Below the pieces are notes generated by a model, which saw only the letters and a program-made list of their open reading frames with translations, did not search any database and was not told the origin of the DNA. The translations under genes were made by a program, and so were the position numbers. Below, piece after piece: positions 41,080-53,049 of a stretch of 64,000 nt of DNA. The stretch spans positions 1-64,000 of the forward strand of contig JAHQRK010000019.1 of assembly GCA_019828595.1 (NCBI GenBank). The letters run 5' to 3'. Position 1 is the stretch's first letter; each line of letters opens with the position of its first letter. The DNA comes from Aphanomyces cochlioides. Taxonomy: Eukaryota; Oomycota; Saprolegniomycetes; Saprolegniales; Verrucalvaceae.

Positions 41080-42209
41080 ACACTTTTGCCCCTCTTTTTC
41101 ACCACTCTCACTTTCCATCCACACTCTCCACCTCCTTCACTCGACTGTCTTTATATCTCGACTTTTCTATCCCTTCGTCATCAGACAAACAATACAAACA
41201 ACCAGCATTTTTCTCCACGAAAAACGTACCCACTCGTCTCCCCAATCATCCGTCGCTCTGTTTTCTTTTTCAAAACACTCATTCCATATTGCCACGCCAA
41301 AGAAAATATACCATGTACCAGAAGAGGAGTTTCGACCAGGCTCACATGACTGTCATTCGTAACCCATTTCATGTCCTGTTCTCGAATGTCTCGACACATT
41401 TGGTCTCATCCAACGCGAATAGCACACATTACATGCATACAATTGGAGGAACTACAAAGCTGGAGAAACAATATCTTGAATCCAATACGTTGCGCGAGAC
41501 TCGATCCATCATACTTTTGTCGATGGTGTGAAATGGAAGACGATAAATACGCTCTTCCAACATGTTCACGCACTTGGAATTGGAATACAACAACTTGCTC
41601 ATATATATGTGGCCTCGGCTGTGCAAGAATGATGGCGCTCTTATAATCGTGAGTCAAACTGGTCATTATGTAGTGACCATACTTTGGACGAAAAGGAGAG
41701 TAGAATATCATATTGGGACACTTTTTGTTTGCCATGAAAAGCGTCCCAACTTTCGACACAGAGAAAGCTGCGATTACGATGCTTGAATCCATCAATGTAG
41801 ACGAACTGGAGTGAGCTGTTCGTGTGAGAAATGCAGCGGATAAAGCCACAACATTGACGCCATTTGTATGGGAAGATGTACCTGATTTGACTCGAGTAAA
41901 ACGCATTGTTGCAGTCAAGCCATCCAGATTAGATCTCATCAATTTCCAAGCACGACCCACGGCCATCCATTGATGTGTGTGACGACTGCCACGAGGTCAG
42001 TAGTAGGAAGTAGCTGGTGTGTTGTATATATGTCGGTGAGTATAAGGTATGAGGGTGTAGTGTGTTGACTGTGTATATATATGGTGTAGTTGATGTAACT
42101 TGGTGTGAATGTGGTATCGTTGTTGTCGTGGGGAGTGGAATATGCTTGGTGGTATGTGTTGTTGTGTCTCGGTTGTATGGTATCGTGTTGTGTGGGTGTA
42201 TAGTATAGC

Positions 42210-42283
42210 GTCTACGTGGCCCAATTGGATAGGGCATCCGCCTACGAAGCGGGAGATTGCGGGTTCGAGTCCCGTCGTGGACT
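42210..42283 (+). tRNA. tRNA-Arg-ACG: tRNA-Arg(ACG), copy 36
   Basis: Followed after 1,219 bp by copy 37 because the next leader has a 15-bp duplication. Confidence 0.97.
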
Positions 42284-43428
42284 ACACTTTTGCCCCTCTT
42301 TTTCACCACTCTCACTTTCCATCCACACTCTCCACCTCCTTCACTCGACTGTCTTTATATCTCGACTTTTCTATCCCTTCGTCATCAGACAAACAATACA
42401 AACAACCAGCATTTTTCTCCACGAAAAACGTACCCACTCGTCTCCCCAATCATCCGTCGCTCTGTTTTCTTTTTCAAAACACTCATTCCATATTGCCACG
42501 CCAAAGAAAATATACCATGTACCAGAAGAGGAGTTTCGACCAGGCTCACATGACTGTCATTCGTAACCCATTTCATGTCCTGTTCTCGAATGTCTCGACA
42601 CATTTGGTCTCATCCAACGCGAATAGCACACATTACATGCATACAATTGGAGGAACTACAAAGCTGGAGAAACAATATCTTGAATCCAATACGTTGCGCG
42701 AGACTCGATCCATCATACTTTTGTCGATGGTGTGAAATGGAAGACGATAAATACGCTCTTCCAACATGTTCACGCACTTGGAATTGGAATACAACAACTT
42801 GCTCATATATATGTGGCCTCGGCTGTGCAAGAATGATGGCGCTCTTATAATCGTGAGTCAAACTGGTCATTATGTAGTGACCATACTTTGGACGAAAAGG
42901 AGAGTAGAATATCATATTGGGACACTTTTTGTTTGCCATGAAAAGCGTCCCAACTTTCGACACAGAGAAAGCTGCGATTACGATGCTTGAATCCATCAAT
43001 GTAGACGAACTGGAGTGAGCTGTTCGTGTGAGAAATGCAGCGGATAAAGCCACAACATTGACGCCATTTGTATGGGAAGATGTACCTGATTTGACTCGAG
43101 TAAAACGCATTGTTGCAGTCAAGCCATCCAGATTAGATCTCATCAATTTCCAAGCACGACCCACGGCCATCCATTGATGTGTGTGACGACTGCCACGAGG
43201 TCAGTAGTAGGAAGTAGCTGGTGTGTTGTATATATGTCGGTGAGTATAAGGTATGAGGGTGTAGTGTGTTGACTGTGTATATATATGGTGTAGTTGATGT
43301 AACTTGGTGTGAATGTGGTATCGTTGTTGTCGTGGGGAGTGGAATATGCTTGGTGGTATGTGTTGTTGTGTCTCGGTTGTATGGTATCGTGTTGTATGGT
43401 ATCGTGTTGTGTGGGTGTATAGTATAGC

Positions 43429-43502
43429 GTCTACGTGGCCCAATTGGATAGGGCATCCGCCTACGAAGCGGGAGATTGCGGGTTCGAGTCCCGTCGTGGA
43501 CT
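43429..43502 (+). tRNA. tRNA-Arg-ACG: tRNA-Arg(ACG), copy 37
   Basis: Leader carries GTATGGTATCGTGTT twice in tandem (43379-43408), ending about 20 bp before the gene. Confidence 0.97.
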
Positions 43503-44647
43503 ACACTTTTGCCCCTCTTTTTCACCACTCTCACTTTCCATCCACACTCTCCACCTCCTTCACTCGACTGTCTTTATATCTCGACTTTTCTATCCCTTCG
43601 TCATCAGACAAACAATACAAACAACCAGCATTTTTCTCCACGAAAAACGTACCCACTCGTCTCCCCAATCATCCGTCGCTCTGTTTTCTTTTTCAAAACA
43701 CTCATTCCATATTGCCACGCCAAAGAAAATATACCATGTACCAGAAGAGGAGTTTCGACCAGGCTCACATGACTGTCATTCGTAACCCATTTCATGTCCT
43801 GTTCTCGAATGTCTCGACACATTTGGTCTCATCCAACGCGAATAGCACACATTACATGCATACAATTGGAGGAACTACAAAGCTGGAGAAACAATATCTT
43901 GAATCCAATACGTTGCGCGAGACTCGATCCATCATACTTTTGTCGATGGTGTGAAATGGAAGACGATAAATACGCTCTTCCAACATGTTCACGCACTTGG
44001 AATTGGAATACAACAACTTGCTCATATATATGTGGCCTCGGCTGTGCAAGAATGATGGCGCTCTTATAATCGTGAGTCAAACTGGTCATTATGTAGTGAC
44101 CATACTTTGGACGAAAAGGAGAGTAGAATATCATATTGGGACACTTTTTGTTTGCCATGAAAAGCGTCCCAACTTTCGACACAGAGAAAGCTGCGATTAC
44201 GATGCTTGAATCCATCAATGTAGACGAACTGGAGTGAGCTGTTCGTGTGAGAAATGCAGCGGATAAAGCCACAACATTGACGCCATTTGTATGGGAAGAT
44301 GTACCTGATTTGACTCGAGTAAAACGCATTGTTGCAGTCAAGCCATCCAGATTAGATCTCATCAATTTCCAAGCACGACCCACGGCCATCCATTGATGTG
44401 TGTGACGACTGCCACGAGGTCAGTAGTAGGAAGTAGCTGGTGTGTTGTATATATGTCGGTGAGTATAAGGTATGAGGGTGTAGTGTGTTGACTGTGTATA
44501 TATATGGTGTAGTTGATGTAACTTGGTGTGAATGTGGTATCGTTGTTGTCGTGGGGAGTGGAATATGCTTGGTGGTATGTGTTGTTGTGTCTCGGTTGTA
44601 TGGTATCGTGTTGTATGGTATCGTGTTGTGTGGGTGTATAGTATAGC

Positions 44648-44721
44648 GTCTACGTGGCCCAATTGGATAGGGCATCCGCCTACGAAGCGGGAGATTGCGG
44701 GTTCGAGTCCCGTCGTGGACT
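44648..44721 (+). tRNA. tRNA-Arg-ACG: tRNA-Arg(ACG), copy 38
   Basis: Same 15-bp leader duplication at 44598-44627. Confidence 0.97.
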
Positions 44722-45851
44722 ACACTTTTGCCCCTCTTTTTCACCACTCTCACTTTCCATCCACACTCTCCACCTCCTTCACTCGACTGTCTTTATATCT
44801 CGACTTTTCTATCCCTTCGTCATCAGACAAACAATACAAACAACCAGCATTTTTCTCCACGAAAAACGTACCCACTCGTCTCCCCAATCATCCGTCGCTC
44901 TGTTTTCTTTTTCAAAACACTCATTCCATATTGCCACGCCAAAGAAAATATACCATGTACCAGAAGAGGAGTTTCGACCAGGCTCACATGACTGTCATTC
45001 GTAACCCATTTCATGTCCTGTTCTCGAATGTCTCGACACATTTGGTCTCATCCAACGCGAATAGCACACATTACATGCATACAATTGGAGGAACTACAAA
45101 GCTGGAGAAACAATATCTTGAATCCAATACGTTGCGCGAGACTCGATCCATCATACTTTTGTCGATGGTGTGAAATGGAAGACGATAAATACGCTCTTCC
45201 AACATGTTCACGCACTTGGAATTGGAATACAACAACTTGCTCATATATATGTGGCCTCGGCTGTGCAAGAATGATGGCGCTCTTATAATCGTGAGTCAAA
45301 CTGGTCATTATGTAGTGACCATACTTTGGACGAAAAGGAGAGTAGAATATCATATTGGGACACTTTTTGTTTGCCATGAAAAGCGTCCCAACTTTCGACA
45401 CAGAGAAAGCTGCGATTACGATGCTTGAATCCATCAATGTAGACGAACTGGAGTGAGCTGTTCGTGTGAGAAATGCAGCGGATAAAGCCACAACATTGAC
45501 GCCATTTGTATGGGAAGATGTACCTGATTTGACTCGAGTAAAACGCATTGTTGCAGTCAAGCCATCCAGATTAGATCTCATCAATTTCCAAGCACGACCC
45601 ACGGCCATCCATTGATGTGTGTGACGACTGCCACGAGGTCAGTAGTAGGAAGTAGCTGGTGTGTTGTATATATGTCGGTGAGTATAAGGTATGAGGGTGT
45701 AGTGTGTTGACTGTGTATATATATGGTGTAGTTGATGTAACTTGGTGTGAATGTGGTATCGTTGTTGTCGTGGGGAGTGGAATATGCTTGGTGGTATGTG
45801 TTGTTGTGTCTCGGTTGTATGGTATCGTGTTGTGTGGGTGTATAGTATAGC

Positions 45852-45925
45852 GTCTACGTGGCCCAATTGGATAGGGCATCCGCCTACGAAGCGGGAGATT
45901 GCGGGTTCGAGTCCCGTCGTGGACT
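45852..45925 (+). tRNA. tRNA-Arg-ACG: tRNA-Arg(ACG), copy 39
   Basis: No leader duplication; 1,204 bp to the next copy. Confidence 0.97.
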
Positions 45926-47055
45926 ACACTTTTGCCCCTCTTTTTCACCACTCTCACTTTCCATCCACACTCTCCACCTCCTTCACTCGACTGTCTTTAT
46001 ATCTCGACTTTTCTATCCCTTCGTCATCAGACAAACAATACAAACAACCAGCATTTTTCTCCACGAAAAACGTACCCACTCGTCTCCCCAATCATCCGTC
46101 GCTCTGTTTTCTTTTTCAAAACACTCATTCCATATTGCCACGCCAAAGAAAATATACCATGTACCAGAAGAGGAGTTTCGACCAGGCTCACATGACTGTC
46201 ATTCGTAACCCATTTCATGTCCTGTTCTCGAATGTCTCGACACATTTGGTCTCATCCAACGCGAATAGCACACATTACATGCATACAATTGGAGGAACTA
46301 CAAAGCTGGAGAAACAATATCTTGAATCCAATACGTTGCGCGAGACTCGATCCATCATACTTTTGTCGATGGTGTGAAATGGAAGACGATAAATACGCTC
46401 TTCCAACATGTTCACGCACTTGGAATTGGAATACAACAACTTGCTCATATATATGTGGCCTCGGCTGTGCAAGAATGATGGCGCTCTTATAATCGTGAGT
46501 CAAACTGGTCATTATGTAGTGACCATACTTTGGACGAAAAGGAGAGTAGAATATCATATTGGGACACTTTTTGTTTGCCATGAAAAGCGTCCCAACTTTC
46601 GACACAGAGAAAGCTGCGATTACGATGCTTGAATCCATCAATGTAGACGAACTGGAGTGAGCTGTTCGTGTGAGAAATGCAGCGGATAAAGCCACAACAT
46701 TGACGCCATTTGTATGGGAAGATGTACCTGATTTGACTCGAGTAAAACGCATTGTTGCAGTCAAGCCATCCAGATTAGATCTCATCAATTTCCAAGCACG
46801 ACCCACGGCCATCCATTGATGTGTGTGACGACTGCCACGAGGTCAGTAGTAGGAAGTAGCTGGTGTGTTGTATATATGTCGGTGAGTATAAGGTATGAGG
46901 GTGTAGTGTGTTGACTGTGTATATATATGGTGTAGTTGATGTAACTTGGTGTGAATGTGGTATCGTTGTTGTCGTGGGGAGTGGAATATGCTTGGTGGTA
47001 TGTGTTGTTGTGTCTCGGTTGTATGATATCGTGTTGTGTGAGTGTATAGTATAGC

Positions 47056-47129
47056 GTCTACGTGGCCCAATTGGATAGGGCATCCGCCTACGAAGCGGGA
47101 GATTGCGGGTTCGAGTCCCGTCGTGGACT
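47056..47129 (+). tRNA. tRNA-Arg-ACG: tRNA-Arg(ACG), copy 40
   Basis: Leader has two substitutions (A at 47026 and 47041). Downstream a T5 run is reduced to T4 at 47772-47775, which fuses two otherwise separate + frames. Confidence 0.97.
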
Positions 47130-48273
47130 ACACTTTTGCCCCTCTTTTTCACCACTCTCACTTTCCATCCACACTCTCCACCTCCTTCACTCGACTGTCT
47201 TTATATCTCGACTTTTCTATCCCTTCGTCATCAGACAAACAATACAAACAACCAGCATTTTTCTCCACGAAAAACGTACCCACTCGTCTCCCCAATCATC
47301 CGTCGCTCTGTTTTCTTTTTCAAAACACTCATTCCATATTGCCACGCCAAAGAAAATATACCATGTACCAGAAGAGGAGTTTCGACCAGGCTCACATGAC
47401 TGTCATTCGTAACCCATTTCATGTCCTGTTCTCGAATGTCTCGACACATTTGGTCTCATCCAACGCGAATAGCACACATTACATGCATACAATTGGAGGA
47501 ACTACAAAGCTGGAGAAACAATATCTTGAATCCAATACGTTGCGCGAGACTCGATCCATCATACTTTTGTCGATGGTGTGAAATGGAAGACGATAAATAC
47601 GCTCTTCCAACATGTTCACGCACTTGGAATTGGAATACAACAACTTGCTCATATATATGTGGCCTCGGCTGTGCAAGAATGATGGCGCTCTTATAATCGT
47701 GAGTCAAACTGGTCATTATGTAGTGACCATACTTTGGACGAAAAGGAGAGTAGAATATCATATTGGGACACTTTTGTTTGCCATGAAAAGCGTCCCAACT
47801 TTCGACACAGAGAAAGCTGCGATTACGATGCTTGAATCCATCAATGTAGACGAACTGGAGTGAGCTGTTCGTGTGAGAAATGCAGCGGATAAAGCCACAA
47901 CATTGACGCCATTTGTATGGGAAGATGTACCTGATTTGACTCGAGTAAAACGCATTGTTGCAGTCAAGCCATCCAGATTAGATCTCATCAATTTCCAAGC
48001 ACGACCCACGGCCATCCATTGATGTGTGTGACGACTGCCACGAGGTCAGTAGTAGGAAGTAGCTGGTGTGTTGTATATATGTCGGTGAGTATAAGGTATG
48101 AGGGTGTAGTGTGTTGACTGTGTATATATATGGTGTAGTTGATGTAACTTGGTGTGAATGTGGTATCGTTGTTGTCGTGGGGAGTGGAATATGCTTGGTG
48201 GTATGTGTTGTTGTGTCTCGGTTGTATGGTATCGTGTTGTATGGTATCGTGTTGTGTGGGTGTATAGTATAGC

Positions 48274-48347
48274 GTCTACGTGGCCCAATTGGATAGGGCA
48301 TCCGCCTACGAAGCGGGAGATTGCGGGTTCGAGTCCCGTCGTGGACT
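48274..48347 (+). tRNA. tRNA-Arg-ACG: tRNA-Arg(ACG), copy 41
   Basis: 15-bp leader duplication (48224-48253) and a 1-bp deletion near 49142. Confidence 0.97.
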
Positions 48348-49491
48348 ACACTTTTGCCCCTCTTTTTCACCACTCTCACTTTCCATCCACACTCTCCACC
48401 TCCTTCACTCGACTGTCTTTATATCTCGACTTTTCTATCCCTTCGTCATCAGACAAACAATACAAACAACCAGCATTTTTCTCCACGAAAAACGTACCCA
48501 CTCGTCTCCCCAATCATCCGTCGCTCTGTTTTCTTTTTCAAAACACTCATTCCATATTGCCACGCCAAAGAAAATATACCATGTACCAGAAGAGGAGTTT
48601 CGACCAGGCTCACATGACTGTCATTCGTAACCCATTTCATGTCCTGTTCTCGAATGTCTCGACACATTTGGTCTCATCCAACGCGAATAGCACACATTAC
48701 ATGCATACAATTGGAGGAACTACAAAGCTGGAGAAACAATATCTTGAATCCAATACGTTGCGCGAGACTCGATCCATCATACTTTTGTCGATGGTGTGAA
48801 ATGGAAGACGATAAATACGCTCTTCCAACATGTTCACGCACTTGGAATTGGAATACAACAACTTGCTCATATATATGTGGCCTCGGCTGTGCAAGAATGA
48901 TGGCGCTCTTATAATCGTGAGTCAAACTGGTCATTATGTAGTGACCATACTTTGGACGAAAAGGAGAGTAGAATATCATATTGGGACACTTTTTGTTTGC
49001 CATGAAAAGCGTCCCAACTTTCGACACAGAGAAAGCTGCGATTACGATGCTTGAATCCATCAATGTAGACGAACTGGAGTGAGCTGTTCGTGTGAGAAAT
49101 GCAGCGGATAAAGCCACAACATTGACGCCATTTGTATGGGAAATGTACCTGATTTGACTCGAGTAAAACGCATTGTTGCAGTCAAGCCATCCAGATTAGA
49201 TCTCATCAATTTCCAAGCACGACCCACGGCCATCCATTGATGTGTGTGACGACTGCCACGAGGTCAGTAGTAGGAAGTAGCTGGTGTGTTGTATATATGT
49301 CGGTGAGTATAAGGTATGAGGGTGTAGTGTGTTGACTGTGTATATATATGGTGTAGTTGATGTAACTTGGTGTGAATGTGGTATCGTTGTTGTCGTGGGG
49401 AGTGGAATATGCTTGGTGGTATGTGTTGTTGTGTCTCGGTTGTATGGTATCGTGTTGTATGGTATCGTGTTGTGTGGGTGTATAGTATAGC

Positions 49492-49565
49492 GTCTACGTG
49501 GCCCAATTGGATAGGGCATCCGCCTACGAAGCGGGAGATTGCGGGTTCGAGTCCCGTCGTGGACT
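49492..49565 (+). tRNA. tRNA-Arg-ACG: tRNA-Arg(ACG), copy 42
   Basis: 15-bp leader duplication (49442-49471) and a private G at 49796. Confidence 0.97.
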
Positions 49566-50695
49566 ACACTTTTGCCCCTCTTTTTCACCACTCTCACTTT
49601 CCATCCACACTCTCCACCTCCTTCACTCGACTGTCTTTATATCTCGACTTTTCTATCCCTTCGTCATCAGACAAACAATACAAACAACCAGCATTTTTCT
49701 CCACGAAAAACGTACCCACTCGTCTCCCCAATCATCCGTCGCTCTGTTTTCTTTTTCAAAACACTCATTCCATATTGCCACGCCAAAGAAAATATGCCAT
49801 GTACCAGAAGAGGAGTTTCGACCAGGCTCACATGACTGTCATTCGTAACCCATTTCATGTCCTGTTCTCGAATGTCTCGACACATTTGGTCTCATCCAAC
49901 GCGAATAGCACACATTACATGCATACAATTGGAGGAACTACAAAGCTGGAGAAACAATATCTTGAATCCAATACGTTGCGCGAGACTCGATCCATCATAC
50001 TTTTGTCGATGGTGTGAAATGGAAGACGATAAATACGCTCTTCCAACATGTTCACGCACTTGGAATTGGAATACAACAACTTGCTCATATATATGTGGCC
50101 TCGGCTGTGCAAGAATGATGGCGCTCTTATAATCGTGAGTCAAACTGGTCATTATGTAGTGACCATACTTTGGACGAAAAGGAGAGTAGAATATCATATT
50201 GGGACACTTTTTGTTTGCCATGAAAAGCGTCCCAACTTTCGACACAGAGAAAGCTGCGATTACGATGCTTGAATCCATCAATGTAGACGAACTGGAGTGA
50301 GCTGTTCGTGTGAGAAATGCAGCGGATAAAGCCACAACATTGACGCCATTTGTATGGGAAGATGTACCTGATTTGACTCGAGTAAAACGCATTGTTGCAG
50401 TCAAGCCATCCAGATTAGATCTCATCAATTTCCAAGCACGACCCACGGCCATCCATTGATGTGTGTGACGACTGCCACGAGGTCAGTAGTAGGAAGTAGC
50501 TGGTGTGTTGTATATATGTCGGTGAGTATAAGGTATGAGGGTGTAGTGTGTTGACTGTGTATATATATGGTGTAGTTGATGTAACTTGGTGTGAATGTGG
50601 TATCGTTGTTGTCGTGGGGAGTGGAATATGCTTGGTGGTATGTGTTGTTGTGTCTCGGTTGTATGGTATCGTGTTGTGTGAGTGTATAGTATAGC

Positions 50696-50769
50696 GTCTA
50701 CGTGGCCCAATTGGATAGGGCATCCGCCTACGAAGCGGGAGATTGCGGGTTCGAGTCCCGTCGTGGACT
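50696..50769 (+). tRNA. tRNA-Arg-ACG: tRNA-Arg(ACG), copy 43, last complete copy
   Basis: Leader has A at 50681, shared with copy 40. Its unit runs intact to 51674, after which only a partial leader follows. Confidence 0.97.
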
Positions 50770-51674
50770 ACACTTTTGCCCCTCTTTTTCACCACTCTCA
50801 CTTTCCATCCACACTCTCCACCTCCTTCACTCGACTGTCTTTATATCTCGACTTTTCTATCCCTTCGTCATCAGACAAACAATACAAACAACCAGCATTT
50901 TTCTCCACGAAAAACGTACCCACTCGTCTCCCCAATCATCCGTCGCTCTGTTTTCTTTTTCAAAACACTCATTCCATATTGCCACGCCAAAGAAAATATA
51001 CCATGTACCAGAAGAGGAGTTTCGACCAGGCTCACATGACTGTCATTCGTAACCCATTTCATGTCCTGTTCTCGAATGTCTCGACACATTTGGTCTCATC
51101 CAACGCGAATAGCACACATTACATGCATACAATTGGAGGAACTACAAAGCTGGAGAAACAATATCTTGAATCCAATACGTTGCGCGAGACTCGATCCATC
51201 ATACTTTTGTCGATGGTGTGAAATGGAAGACGATAAATACGCTCTTCCAACATGTTCACGCACTTGGAATTGGAATACAACAACTTGCTCATATATATGT
51301 GGCCTCGGCTGTGCAAGAATGATGGCGCTCTTATAATCGTGAGTCAAACTGGTCATTATGTAGTGACCATACTTTGGACGAAAAGGAGAGTAGAATATCA
51401 TATTGGGACACTTTTTGTTTGCCATGAAAAGCGTCCCAACTTTCGACACAGAGAAAGCTGCGATTACGATGCTTGAATCCATCAATGTAGACGAACTGGA
51501 GTGAGCTGTTCGTGTGAGAAATGCAGCGGATAAAGCCACAACATTGACGCCATTTGTATGGGAAGATGTACCTGATTTGACTCGAGTAAAACGCATTGTT
51601 GCAGTCAAGCCATCCAGATTAGATCTCATCAATTTCCAAGCACGACCCACGGCCATCCATTGATGTGTGTGACG

Positions 51675-51837
51675 ACTGCCACGAGGTCAGTAGTAGGAAG
51701 TAGCTGGTGTGTTGTATATATGTCGGTGAGTATAAGGTATGAGGGTGTAGTGTGTTGACTGTGTATATATATGGTGTAGTTGATGTAACTTGGTGTGAAT
51801 GTGGTATCGTTGTTGTCGTGGGGAGTGGAATATGCTT
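51675..51837 (+). repeat. Truncated terminal repeat unit without tRNA
   Basis: The unit restarts at the ACTGCC junction and matches the leader through TATGCTT at 51831-51837, then diverges into unrelated sequence. It stops about 62 bp short of where the 44th tRNA would begin. I see no target-site duplication or mobile-element end at the break. Confidence 0.9.
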
Positions 51838-53049
51838 TGTCATGGATCTTTTCTGCCTGACAATGACAAGCCTCTAAAAAACTATTTTTCCCCCATTTCC
51901 CATTCCAAGAAAACCTGTATAAAAGCATATTTCCGAGAAACACTGGCGAACTTTATACTGAAATAGACAAATTTTGCAAAACGATATTTCTGTGTGAGAT
52001 TTCCTTCTGTAATCAATCAGAAAATTTCTTGTGTTCAGCAAATTTTGCAAGCAGTAAATTCGTGGTGGAGATATATCTGGCACACAGACGACTTGGTTCT
52101 TGTTTCTTTCTCTGCTTCGCTCATTCAGGCATGCGTTAGATATCGAACGCATGCACGAGTAAGCAATTAGTGAGTTCTGCTTGAATGCAACGAGGAGATT
52201 GCAAAACCAAATGCTGCATCCCCTGTCGGCCATGCGCTCCCGATTAATGGACTACATGTATTTGTAAACTTCTAACCATTGCGCAGCTATCTGGTCGTGT
52301 TGAGAATCGAAGAGACGTATGTGAATGGCTTCCTCCTAGAGGTCTACCAGATAATGTCTTCAAGCGGAATGCAGCCTTGCATTCGCTCGCATGGGCGATG
52401 TCTCCGTTCGGGACATCCACCGAAATGCAATCTGATTGGACAGTTCACAAGGGAAAATATTGCCTTGTGAAAAATTTTCAAGCGGAATTTCTGAGCTTAT
52501 ATTTCCTTCTGGATTTGTCAGAAAGAAAAATTCATAAGGAATTAGAAAATGGGAACAGAGTTCCCGTTTGGGAGCCACCAAGTGGGAACAAAGTTCCCAT
52601 GAGTGAGTGCATGTCATAGAATTTTGAGGTCAACACAACAACGGCTTCCCAATCCGAACCGTCGGATGAAGATCCATGATATGTAGGAAATGGCGAGTGA
52701 GGTCGTGTGGTGCATGATGTACGCAATGATGATGATCGCTTGCTCATCAGTGAGCCTTGGCGCAACAAGCATGACAGCAGCGAGTTTATCCACACATCAG
52801 CGTATAAAGTTTGGCAAGGAAAGTCAGATACGATGAATGCGAAAATATCAAAATGTGCAATTTCCCATTTCCCGAGTGGAATAGAGAAATTTCTTTGTGT
52901 ATGTATTTACCGTGAACAACACGGTATACTTCGAGGACACTCTGGTTCATTGCACATATTTTTGAGTCGCATGTTGTCCTGTAAAGAAGACAGAGCTTGA
53001 TCGGGCTGCAGCTAAATCACAAAAAAAAATTGTTGCTAACTCTAATGCC
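51838..53049. other. Transition region, no convincing gene
   Basis: Single-copy, AT-richer sequence between the array and the first gene. Open frames exist (minus 51874-52233; plus from about 52290 to 52619; plus 52707-53000), but none shows a recognisable family, a start in good context, or a splice pattern like the genes to the right. The plus frame 52707-53000 is the most protein-like and could be a relic exon. The middle contains a run of short hairpins, annotated separately. Confidence 0.5.
52444..52598. repeat. Cluster of four short inverted repeats
   Basis: Four hairpins lie within 155 bp. TTCACAAGG pairs with CCTTGTGAA (52444-52471, 9-bp arms). TTCCTTCTG pairs with CAGAAAGAA with one mismatch (52503-52527). 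GGGAACAGAGTTCCC (52551-52565) and GGGAACAAAGTTCCC (52584-52598) are two nearly identical 15-mers 33 bp apart with 6-bp arms and 3-base loops. They could be protein-binding palindromes, RNA hairpins or debris of a small palindromic element. No terminal repeats or target duplications are seen. Confidence 0.6.

Larger units (their letters stand above)
1..51837 (+). repeat. Tandem array of ~1.2-kb units, each with one tRNA-Arg(ACG)
   Basis: Direct head-to-tail repetition is visible by eye. The tRNA recurs at 1,197-1,198 bp spacing for copies 1-24, then at 1,198-1,206 bp, and at 1,218-1,219 bp where a 15-bp duplication is present. There are 43 complete tRNA copies and one terminal partial unit. 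The window opens at the unit junction motif ACTGCCACGAGG, so the array continues leftwards out of view. Units differ by a handful of substitutions and small indels. Indels of 1, 2, 6 and 15 bp occur outside the tRNA and none is seen inside it. Variants are shared by neighbouring units, as expected from unequal crossing over and gene conversion. Confidence 0.99.

Noticed and set aside
1..51837. CRISPR or satellite without genes
   Set aside because: Units are 1.2 kb direct repeats with a functional-looking tRNA each, with no short repeats separated by unique spacers.
1..51837. Pure assembly duplication
   Set aside because: Units carry phased, position-specific differences (6-bp and 15-bp insertions, private SNPs), which an artefactual copy of one unit would not show. 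Exact copy number still needs read support.
51838..52100. Telomeric or subtelomeric repeat at the array edge
   Set aside because: No tandem telomere-like hexamers or heptamers are present; the flank leads into ordinary genes.
51874..52233. 119-codon minus-strand ORF
   Set aside because: Low-complexity composition, no family resemblance, no splice partner, and lies in the transition region.
52707..53000. Plus-strand frame with protein-like residues
   Set aside because: The frame opens at a non-ATG codon, cannot be linked to other exons, and resembles no family. Kept only as a possible relic.
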